Below are positions 9,801 to 15,945 of a stretch of 64,000 bases of DNA, piece by piece; position 1 is the first letter of the stretch; every line of letters starts with the position of its first letter. The stretch spans positions 62,001-126,000 of the forward strand of contig JACMJZ010000031.1 in NCBI GenBank assembly GCA_014380365.1, written 5' to 3'. The DNA comes from Pyrinomonadaceae bacterium (GTDB taxonomy: Bacteria; Acidobacteriota; Blastocatellia; Pyrinomonadales; Pyrinomonadaceae). The notes under the pieces are model-generated. The model did no database searches. It had not been told where the DNA came from and saw only the letters and a list, made by a program, of their open reading frames with translations. A program made the position numbers and the translations under genes.

Positions 9801-11068
9801 AGGGCGCGAATGGGTTGGTCAAGCTCGACCTCGAGCACGAGCCCCTTAAACTGGCCGCTGAGTGCCAGGAAGCCCTTGCGGACCTTCAGATGACCGAGTA
9901 CGTCCAGGGCAGCCTGCGGCAATGCGGCGCCGAGGTCTTTGATCGTGTCTGCGAGCGTCTCATCGCCGCTCGCGCCCGCGGGAAACGGCCCGAGAGGGAG
10001 GAGATACTGTCCCGCGGTGGCAAACTCCGCCCGCCCGACCTGCGGCAGTGTCGTGGCTGAGGTAGGAGGTTCCGGGAGGACCACTGCCGCGATAGCGGGC
10101 TCAGATGTCTTGGGCAGAGTAACGATCTCGGCCTCGGCCGCGCCCGGCAACGGGAGGCTCGTGGTCGAGGTCGCAGGTTCCGCGATAACCGCTGACACGG
10201 CGGCGGGTTCAGCTGCTTTAGGCAGACTAACGATCGCCGACTCAGCCGAGCCCGGCAACGGGAGCGTCGTGGTCGATGTCGGACGTTCAGGGATGACCGC
10301 TGCTGCGTCAGCGGGCTCAGATGTTCTAGGCAGAGTAACGATCTCGGCCTCGGCCGCGCCCGGCAACGGAAGGCTCGTGGTCGAGGTCGCAGGTTCCGGA
10401 ATGATCACTGCCGCAATGGCGGCCTTCGCAACCCGCGGCAGGGCGACTACCTGCGACTCAGCCGTATCCGGTAACGTCAGCGTCGTAGCCGACGCCGCAG
10501 GGGGCGGAATAATTGCGGGCGCTTCCGGCAGACCGATTCGGGGAACGAAGTCGAGAGTTGCTGCCCACTCGAGTTTTGGGAGTGCGACGTCCGACTGAGT
10601 GCCGGGGATAGACGGCGCGACGGCGATCGATGGTAACAGCGCAACGCCGGAATCTATTGTGGTTGTGGGCCAGTCAACCTCCGCTGCTTCTGGGAGCGGC
10701 ACGACAGCGAATGGGTCGTCGACTGACTCTGATGCCGCTGTCAGAATGGCATATGTCTGTTCGAGGAGGTCGTCGCCCGCGACGGATATCTTCAGCGGAC
10801 TGACCGCGCCCGGCCCCGCATATTTGAAGACGAGCTTGCGGTCATCTTTCTCGATGTCATTCTCGCGCACGACATCGAGAACCGCCTCGAGAACAATGGA
10901 ATCATCCCCGGCGACACCCTGCTTACTTTGGATCTCAGCGCACCAGGCAGTCCACTGACTTTTGAAGGACGTGTCGAGATCCGCCAGCCACTGCCCAAGC
11001 GCGAAGGACCCGCCGATCTGTTCGATCGTACTTCCAGTAAGTTCGGACGAGTCCATCGAGTCTGCCAA
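6896..11068 (-). CDS. DUF6603-type giant protein with proline-rich tandem repeats
   Basis: 1390 residues. Residues about 1-180 form an acidic N-terminal part. Residues 186-345 are a low-complexity linker of 36-aa repeats (PATSTTSLPLPGAAEAEIV type). Residues about 655-1110 resemble DUF6603, with the strings DCHLTGGFAFYLWL, YHPRFVRPAHYPIVPRLG and DLHLWGPPFAGEAHIDL that I associate with that family. DUF6603 has no established function. The start is TTG: a GGAGG lies 9 nt upstream of it, whereas the next ATG (codon 5) is too far from that site. No signal peptide. It follows the 185-aa gene by 48 bp and heads the run of three giant genes. The many plus-strand ORFs in this stretch are antisense shadows. 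Confidence 0.88.
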   Translation of the reverse strand: MADSMDSSELTGSTIEQIGGSFALGQWLADLDTSFKSQWTAWCAEIQSKQGVAGDDSIVLEAVLDVVRENDIEKDDRKLVFKYAGPGAVSPLKISVAGDDLLEQTYAILTAASESVDDPFAVVPLPEAAEVDWPTTTIDSGVALLPSIAVAPSIPGTQSDVALPKLEWAATLDFVPRIGLPEAPAIIPPPAASATTLTLPDTAESQVVALPRVAKAAIAAVIIPEPATSTTSLPLPGAAEAEIVTLPRTSEPADAAAVIPERPTSTTTLPLPGSAESAIVSLPKAAEPAAVSAVIAEPATSTTSLPLPGAAEAEIVTLPKTSEPAIAAVVLPEPPTSATTLPQVGRAEFATAGQYLLPLGPFPAGASGDETLADTIKDLGAALPQAALDVLGHLKVRKGFLALSGQFKGLVLEVELDQPIRALVRLSMAKVKDLWTFGGEVIIARDSRNGTPQPPLIFTLKFAAGKKSKSLVMALEGEVDLVDDLLRPVFGDKVSIPEGISLKVINPALVLVKSGTNGTSTTKALVAVSLQTAVDFGNLPFVGEPIKAQGDAKMNLGIQYASAPFPAAEIDEINSVLGGALQLTTPDGAAFDGLQLSVALQMTGDPFLLSIPLTGDESTDQEPAATPEAGNAPVAPAKPSEADQADQTIHWIKVNRSVGPAYLDKVGVGYKDSAVQFRVSASVQMSGLSFFVEGLGGGLKLVWPPEAPTFNLDGLGIGLEVPPVSISGALLRTTINNVDSYDGMAVIKAANFTITGLGSYSKVGGDPSLFIYAVLHKDLGGPSFFHVTGLAAGFGYNRQLKLPPIEDVQNFPLVRAALDENYFNPPGTSSKPQDLIRGAMEKLRDYIPPSGGDYWFAAGIRFNSFEMIRSFALLSVSFGHEVEIGLLGLSKMSLPKGAEPGSAVAYAELALRAVVNPDEGIISVEGRLTDKSYIFSQDCHLTGGFAFYLWLKDQPPPTGATEGAKGGDFVVTLGGYHPRFVRPAHYPIVPRLGINWRLSSELTVTAEMYFALTPSCLMAGGKLSAVFQTSCIKAWYVAYADLLLSWRPFYYLVDMGISIGVEATVRVPLGFATITISIRVELSVDLHLWGPPFAGEAHIDLSVISFTIPFGPEKTPPDPLTAPEFVQAFLPAPKTETDAPDVIAVRINSGLLRQREKNKEVVRVVNAHALSLTAESVIPSTRFDGLARSATHRQPENGRPELGSTFGIRPMAKQNLTSSLDLRLLHGIKGEFTDRGTPANLRASFVENGVPDALWGRCEVEGQVALPSNPEAKTITATAGVRFSFLPIDPEHALFPIPLEKLKFEQLPTKTVVWQDLGEAQTIPAQGDNTFWNTIWANAAVDAQRNAILDILSRQSPFAMNKPKLDQLQQSEGVYFQADPEFSALGEQLK
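10034..10513 (-). repeat. 108-bp (36-aa) tandem repeats inside the DUF6603 gene
   Basis: About 4.5 in-frame copies of a 36-codon unit of the form [VI]IPEPATSTT-LPLPG-AE-IV-LP. Alternate units are closest to each other: the stretch starting gcgggctcagatgt at 10095 recurs almost identically 216 bp away at 10311, an A-B-A-B order. This suggests growth by duplication of a two-unit block. The encoded segment should be an extended Pro/Thr/Ala linker between the N-terminal part and the DUF6603 part. Confidence 0.9.
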
Positions 11069-11116
11069 GGGTGATTGCCTCCGATATCGCGAGCAGCTGC
11101 CATCGCTATTGCCGTG

Positions 11117-11674
11117 CTATGTTGCGGCGGGAATGGCAGCAGCAGCATCAGCATCATCAGCATCATCAGCAGCAGCAGCAACAGGGTAATTGTTTACCGC
11201 GATAACGATTTCCCGCAGAGCGACCGGAAAATCTTTCATGAAAGTATCGGGAACCTGGAACCCAATCACCAGCTCACCGTAGAGCTTGTTTTTCATCGCC
11301 GCTGCCGGGCCTGTGCCTGTGTCGCCGGTATAGAACAGCACCGCGGAATAGATAACAATGTCGGTGGCTGCCAGCGTCCCCAGCCCCGTCTTAAATGGTT
11401 CGGGCAGTTTGCCGATTGACTCCGTAAGATCAAATGTTGATTTCATCGTCCCAGCCACCCAGGCACTGAAATCGTTCGCCGAACCCAGATTTACGGGCTT
11501 CATCCCTTCCGGGGTTTGCAGGGCGAACCCCTTCTGGAGGACTTCGTTTGTAAGTCCTTCTATCTTCGTGAGTGCGTCTCTGAGCGCCTTCGCGGCTTCA
11601 CCAATCTTTTTCTGGTCTACCAGTACGGGTTTACCGCTGATCTCGACCATGGCGTACTTAAAACTGACTGACAT
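11117..11674 (-). CDS. 185-aa protein of unknown function, first gene of the DUF6603 operon
   Basis: Starts at ATG 11674 with a good AAGGAG eight nt upstream, and ends 48 bp before the DUF6603 gene. The N-terminal part (MSVSFKYAMVEISGKPVLVD) is followed by helices (EAAKALRDALTKIEGLTNEVLQ), and the last 20 residues are a low-complexity Ala/Asp tail coded by trinucleotide repeats. No signal peptide. The size and the helical body would suit an adaptor or small structural subunit of the large downstream proteins, but there is no recognised family. Its strong ribosome binding site and first position make it the likely operon leader. Confidence 0.8.
   Translation of the reverse strand: MSVSFKYAMVEISGKPVLVDQKKIGEAAKALRDALTKIEGLTNEVLQKGFALQTPEGMKPVNLGSANDFSAWVAGTMKSTFDLTESIGKLPEPFKTGLGTLAATDIVIYSAVLFYTGDTGTGPAAAMKNKLYGELVIGFQVPDTFMKDFPVALREIVIAVNNYPVAAAADDADDADAAAAIPAAT
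11131..11183 (-). repeat. Trinucleotide (gca/tca) microsatellite in the 3' end of the 185-aa gene
   Basis: On the plus strand the sequence is a run of gca and tca triplets, which reads in the gene as Ala/Asp codons near the C-terminus. The triplet period preserves the reading frame, so changes in copy number would only alter tail length. Confidence 0.85.
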
Positions 11675-12283
11675 ATATTTTCTCCTTCTTTGTTTTGACT
11701 ATTCGCCGGCTACTTGTTGTGGTTAATGTGGCGGTTTCGGTTCCAGCGGAGTGACTCGCTTCCCATTGGGTTCGTCCTATGCGATTGAGGACGCACGCTA
11801 TGCTTGCTGTCTGCAGGCGGCCTCCCATGTACGGCGTAATCTATTCCGAGCAGACTGGCCGCTCGAAAGCTATATTGTGATGATCAGAAGTAGCTGGGAA
11901 TGATCTGGAAAACTGAGTTCCCAGTTGTTGAGAATGGTCTTTGGCGCTTCGCTCGAAAGCTTGCTAAGTCGACACAGGTTATCCGAGCGCAGGGTCAGGT
12001 GTCCGAAATACTCGGAGCCGATTCCTGGTCCGTCCAGTACCCCAGCGACTAAGCCCACGACCCTTCGCCTTAGACGGATTCGGCCGGCTTCAATTAAACT
12101 TCTCAGAATAGTTGTGACGTGAGCATGAGCCTTATAGCAGAAACGATCGGATATGGGAAGATTTGAAATTGGGGAAAACTATCCATTTGCAAAAAAGTGT
12201 GCCGCTGTCTCCGACAGTTTAAACTCAACCCGAATCCGCAATGGCACGTTCGAAGTAGGCGGGCGCACAATCCATGAGGTCAT
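11675..12283. other. 609-bp intergenic region between divergent genes
   Basis: No convincing gene; the short ORFs listed here have no supporting ribosome binding site. It must hold the promoter of the minus-strand DUF6603 operon and of the plus-strand RyR-like gene, but I cannot point to a clear -35/-10 pair. A small 5-bp-stem hairpin (ctgtc-tcc-gacag, 12205-12217) is the only structure noticed. Confidence 0.5.
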
Positions 12284-12502
12284 ATGAAGCTACCAGACAT
12301 TGAACCTGTTGCGGACGCAGTCCACCGCGCGTGGATGAAAGCAAAACTTGCGCAGGGCGTGACCAGCCGCAAGAGCGAGGCGGGCGAGGAGTTGATGGTT
12401 GAATACGAGCAACTCTCGGAAGCAGCGAAAGACCTCGATCGGGAGACTGTGCGGGCCGTGTATTCAGCGATTGAGTCGCTATCGGAAGAGCCAGACAGGT
12501 AA
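12284..12502 (+). CDS. Solitary RyR-like domain protein, 72 aa
   Basis: The 72 residues match the layout of the RyR repeat: an initial helix with VADAVHRAWMKAKLAQG, then a variable loop, then a conserved V-YEQLSEAAKDLDRETV stretch and a final helix. RyR domains occur in eukaryotic ryanodine receptors and also as small bacterial or phage proteins; in bacteria they have been linked to ligand sensing, often near signalling or conflict genes. A GAGG lies just before the ATG. The gene faces the end of the patatin gene (convergent, 41 bp apart). The assignment is from pattern memory, not a search, and a loop is less aromatic than usual (GVTSRKSEAG rather than a GW motif). Confidence 0.65.
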   Translation: MKLPDIEPVADAVHRAWMKAKLAQGVTSRKSEAGEELMVEYEQLSEAAKDLDRETVRAVYSAIESLSEEPDR

Positions 12503-12543
12503 CGACACAGCGCGTCTGCCGTCCACAACTCCGCTGGCGCAAC

Positions 12544-15234
12544 TTAAGCTTTCTTGAAAGTCTCCAGACTTCCTACGCGCAAAAACCATGGATCAAAGAT
12601 GTGCAGGTGTAGGCGCGCAAAGATCCAGCCCAGGGCCGCCATCGTGACGCCTAAGGCGATGAGCCACAGGGTATCCCGCCAACGCACTACCCGTTTGGCC
12701 CACTTTCCGAGCAGCATTACGAGTAACGAAAGGGCCACAAAGCTTGCGACGAAGACGGCAATTCGCCAAAGTGTAATCTGTGGGACCACGGTAAGTGTCG
12801 GCCAACGAAAGGAGGCCCAGATCGCAAAGACCAGGGCAGCGACCGCTAACACCCAGGACGTGACCTTCAGAGGCTTCGACAGTTTCCAGATTTTAAAGGC
12901 CAGGGCGTTGCTTACCGACAATTGTCTTTTCAGATAGTCATACTTCGGTCCGCTGCCTTTCATTCCTTCTTCCACGGCCAGGAAATCCCATTGATACTGT
13001 TCCGCCGGTTCGTCGAAGCCTTCAATACACCTGGAGTAGCGAAACTCATGCTCGGTCATCCGGTAAGCGCTGGTCATCAGTGCGAAGGATTCGACATCGG
13101 AAAAGGAATCGAGATCGGTTCGGACGCCGGCAAGGAGTCTCTGAATATCCTTGGCAATACCGTAGCGGGTAAGCGGACCGCGGCGGTAAGCGGGGCGTGA
13201 ATCATCTGAAGCATCAAATGGATCAAGACAGCCGACCCAATCGATTGGATCGACGTCAAGGTCATCCTTCAAATGGACAAACATGAATCCTCGCAACAGG
13301 CCGGCTCGCTTCCTGGCGCTCAACTCGTGATACTGCGCTTCGCGCACGCGTGTCTGAAGAATGCTGTTGGATCTTAGTGGCACTCCGAGTAGTCCGTTGC
13401 TGGGTCGATTCTCTGAGCCCATCTGCCCACTGCCGTCGCTCACCAGGATTACGTTGCAGTCTTGTTCAAGCAGGCTGCCAGCGCCTTGGTTGTCACATAC
13501 GCCGCCGTCTACCAGTCGAACTACTCTGTCAGGATATAGTTCGTCCAGCATCAACGGCTCGAATAGTCCCGGCACGCATGCGGAGGCGGCGACTGCATGG
13601 CCGAGGCGAACCTGACGATGCGCTTTCGGCGTGTCGTCGCCGTCGTAGTAGAGCCGCCGGAGTCGATCGTTGCCGTCAATCTGGCTGTCAATCCCAGCCG
13701 GCGGTTCGCCCATCCAGGAAGCGGTGAACTGCCAGTTGTGCCCGGTGTTGAGCGAAGCGGTATTCAGCATGAGGCTGGGTACTTTCGCGCGCCGTCTCCA
13801 GTTGTCGGTTCTGAAATTGAAGTCCTGGTCCGGCGTGCCGCCATCTCCGATGGGACAGACGTATAATCCATTGAGCCAACGTGGATCGTGGCTTTCGCGG
13901 TCGTCCATCAGTGGGTCGTCTTGCTTGCGGTCAAGCACGCGCGCAAAGATTTCACTTTCATAGAGCTCGCCGGAACGCATCGTGCGCGTGTAACCGGGCA
14001 GAAAGATCATCTTGAGGTTAGTTGTTAGTTCAGCAGCCACGCGCACGCGCACGTTTCTCTGCAGGCCTTCAACAAAATCTTTTCTGACCCTGGCAACGAT
14101 GTCGATGTAGTGCTGCCGGGTGATGTCTTTGTCGGGGATCGTCTGCAGCAGCTTACGCACTTCCAGATAATAGTGCGCGCCGATGATTGAGCCCCCCGAT
14201 ACGCACGACAGAACCTCGACGCGGTGCAGCACGTCCAATTCAGCGAGACGGGCCAGCACCCCGATATGAAAAAGAGCTGCCCGAAAGCCACCGCCCGATA
14301 AGGCCAGTCCAAACTTCCCGGTATACGCACTTTGCACCTCATGTTCACGGAAGAACCTCCGCAACGCGGCCAGGGCTTTGTCGGTCTGCGCCGAACCGTT
14401 ACCCACGACTGTGTCGTGAGTCTTATCTTGAATTCTAGCGAGTTGTGCAAGTTGACGTGCCGTCGTTTCGTGTTCCCAGGGTGGTATCATGGTGTTGCGC
14501 GCGGCGGCGTCTTTTTTGCCGCGGTCCAACCAGTCAACTGCCTTGTCGAATTCTCCGAGCCCAAAGTGTGCTTCAGCGACGGTGCTATAAAACCACCACT
14601 TGCCCTGCAGCCAATTTGTGTCAGGCTCATCGAGGAGCGGCCCAACCTGCCTGACGATTTCCTGACGGATCTCCTTTGCTTGAGCACGTCGCCTAACTGC
14701 CACTTCAGACACCACCTTCGCTTTCCTGGCCTCTTCCTCTTCCTGATGGGCGAGTAGATCCAGTAAGTAAGCGGCGTTGATGCCGGTATAGCCTTGATCA
14801 TTAGCGGGGCCTTCTGCGTAACCCCGTTGGTAGTAGTTGAGTGCGCGTTCAAGTTGCTGCTTTTGATTGTCGAGTTCCCATTTGCGCTTGTAGATTGCTC
14901 CGGTAATCCCAAGCGTCTCCTGGTTCCGCGTTGTGTTGATGTCTTCACAAGACTGGCGAAGTATATCGAGAGCGCGATCGAGACGGGCATCTGCTTGCAG
15001 GTCAGGATCTTTATAGGTGGTGACCGCCGCTTGCTGGTGGATTTCAAGGCGCAACTTTGGCTCATCGCTAAGGCTCGGTTCCAACTGGGCCCGGGCCAGC
15101 AAGCGACGCGCAAGTCCAAACTGCTTCTCCTCTTTCAACTTCCTGGCGAGCTTCAGCATCTCGCGCGGTTCGAGGCTCTGACCGCGCAGAATCGAGCGCG
15201 CCTTTTTGACGCTCGCGCTTTCATTTTTTGCCAT
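12544..15234 (-). CDS. Patatin-like phospholipase with TPR/TRAFs-binding-like N-terminus and C-terminal membrane helices
   Basis: 896 residues. The start is Met at 15234, preceded by AGGAGG six nt upstream; the ORF-track start 30 nt earlier lacks this. The N-terminal 300 residues are helical repeats with ETLGITGAIYKRKWE and YTGINAAYLLDLLA, which resemble the MAP3K TRAFs-binding (DUF4071) region. The patatin domain follows: oxyanion loop LSGGGFRA near residue 311, nucleophile elbow CVSGGS near 345 (Cys in place of the first Gly of GxSxG) and catalytic Asp in DGGVCDNQG near 578. The last 110 residues hold three probable membrane helices (about 790-810, 820-842, 855-876). The predicted role is a membrane-anchored lipid acyl hydrolase controlled by its N-terminal sensor; the substrate is unknown. 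Confidence 0.88.
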   Translation of the reverse strand: MAKNESASVKKARSILRGQSLEPREMLKLARKLKEEKQFGLARRLLARAQLEPSLSDEPKLRLEIHQQAAVTTYKDPDLQADARLDRALDILRQSCEDINTTRNQETLGITGAIYKRKWELDNQKQQLERALNYYQRGYAEGPANDQGYTGINAAYLLDLLAHQEEEEARKAKVVSEVAVRRRAQAKEIRQEIVRQVGPLLDEPDTNWLQGKWWFYSTVAEAHFGLGEFDKAVDWLDRGKKDAAARNTMIPPWEHETTARQLAQLARIQDKTHDTVVGNGSAQTDKALAALRRFFREHEVQSAYTGKFGLALSGGGFRAALFHIGVLARLAELDVLHRVEVLSCVSGGSIIGAHYYLEVRKLLQTIPDKDITRQHYIDIVARVRKDFVEGLQRNVRVRVAAELTTNLKMIFLPGYTRTMRSGELYESEIFARVLDRKQDDPLMDDRESHDPRWLNGLYVCPIGDGGTPDQDFNFRTDNWRRRAKVPSLMLNTASLNTGHNWQFTASWMGEPPAGIDSQIDGNDRLRRLYYDGDDTPKAHRQVRLGHAVAASACVPGLFEPLMLDELYPDRVVRLVDGGVCDNQGAGSLLEQDCNVILVSDGSGQMGSENRPSNGLLGVPLRSNSILQTRVREAQYHELSARKRAGLLRGFMFVHLKDDLDVDPIDWVGCLDPFDASDDSRPAYRRGPLTRYGIAKDIQRLLAGVRTDLDSFSDVESFALMTSAYRMTEHEFRYSRCIEGFDEPAEQYQWDFLAVEEGMKGSGPKYDYLKRQLSVSNALAFKIWKLSKPLKVTSWVLAVAALVFAIWASFRWPTLTVVPQITLWRIAVFVASFVALSLLVMLLGKWAKRVVRWRDTLWLIALGVTMAALGWIFARLHLHIFDPWFLRVGSLETFKKA

Positions 15235-15561
15235 GAGATCCTCCTGTGCCGTCGTAACAATCAAATCCGAATTGAGAGGTGTTGCGTGGAAAACGCTGAG
15301 TGCGAAATAAGTGCGCTGGTTTTGCCCAGCTTAAGATAAGTACATGAGACTTCGGCAATATGACGAGTGCTTATTTCTATGCCAGATTGCCCTCTGGCGT
15401 CAACATTCCGGTGTGTGGGAGAAGTCGTGAGGTTGTTGACTTATTACCAGCACCAACATATCTTTTGCGCGATCAGGAAGGGCTGGCCTCATTGACTTGC
15501 GATCACCCAAGCTTCTCTAGTCCAGCCTGCAACCTAATCTCAACACGTGATGGAGGACATT
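15235..15561. other. 327-bp divergent intergenic region
   Basis: Separates the minus-strand patatin gene from the plus-strand small exported protein gene. It must contain promoters for both, but none is obvious by eye. The 91-aa ORF 15360-15635 overlaps the start of the exported-protein gene and has no support. Confidence 0.4.
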
Positions 15562-15831
15562 ATGAAGAAACTTCGACAAATCTGCCTCGGGTTTTTGCTG
15601 TTGCTTGCTCTTTCAATTCCTGTTGTTGCAGGTGATGTACAAGCGCCAGCGCTCACTTGTGTTGCGGGCGAAATTGGATGCCCAGGAGTTACCGGGCCAC
15701 AGGAGAGTCCTGGTGTCACAGGAGACGTATCGACTCCCGGTATCACAGGAGAGATAGGGACTCCCGGCGTCACCGGAGATGTATTGACTCCCGGTTTCAT
15801 CATCAGCCTAATTCTCGCGGGCCTGTTTTAG
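15562..15831 (+). CDS. Small exported protein with 9-aa tandem repeats
   Basis: 89 residues beginning MKKLRQICLGFLLLLALS, a clear signal peptide with likely cleavage after VVAG. The start at 15562 is chosen over the ORF-track start because GGAGG sits five nt before it. The mature part consists of an imperfect nine-residue repeat, GVTGDVSTP / GITGEIGTP / GVTGDVLTP, with a degenerate copy before it, and ends in a hydrophobic segment (FIISLILAGLF) that could anchor it in a membrane. Gly and Pro every few residues suggest an extended or stacked-turn structure. No family is recognised. It stands alone between the divergent patatin gene and convergent ppdK. Confidence 0.75.
   Translation: MKKLRQICLGFLLLLALSIPVVAGDVQAPALTCVAGEIGCPGVTGPQESPGVTGDVSTPGITGEIGTPGVTGDVLTPGFIISLILAGLF
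15712..15792 (+). repeat. Three 27-bp in-frame tandem repeats
   Basis: Units at 15712-15738, 15739-15765 and 15766-15792, each of the form ggtgtcacaggagac...actccc and coding nine residues. Differences between units are mostly conservative, so selection appears to act on the peptide. Confidence 0.85.
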
Positions 15832-15896
15832 CATCGAGGGAACGCTCAACACCGGAAGCTCGCATTGAGCAAAGCTGGTTTGACTGGTTGCAAAAA

Positions 15897-15920
15897 GGGA
15901 CAGGCAGGAATGCCCGTCCC
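15897..15920. repeat. Short inverted repeat (gggacaggcaggaatgcccg type), possible bidirectional terminator
   Basis: ggga...tccc arms form a hairpin of gggacaggca against tgcccgtccc. It lies between the convergent exported-protein gene and ppdK, where it may end transcription. A diverged copy of the same sequence sits inside ygfZ (56328-56354), so it is also a dispersed repeat. Confidence 0.6.
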
Positions 15921-15945
15921 ACACTTGTGCACTAATTGCCGGCGG

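Noticed and set aside
7017-10598. Several long plus-strand ORFs opposite the DUF6603 gene
   Set aside because: They are antisense shadows of the coding strand; composition and lack of start signals do not support them.
1-11674. Idea that the DUF6603 operon is a contractile injection system
   Set aside because: No sheath, tube, baseplate, spike or AAA ATPase gene is recognisable in the operon or beside it.
15712-15792. Three near-identical 27-bp units resembling a short CRISPR array
   Set aside because: Units are contiguous with no spacers, keep the reading frame of an exported protein, and no cas genes are present.
15540-15803. Minus-strand 87-aa ORF with PG-rich repeats
   Set aside because: It is the antisense reading of the exported repeat protein, which has a signal peptide and ribosome binding site on the plus strand.
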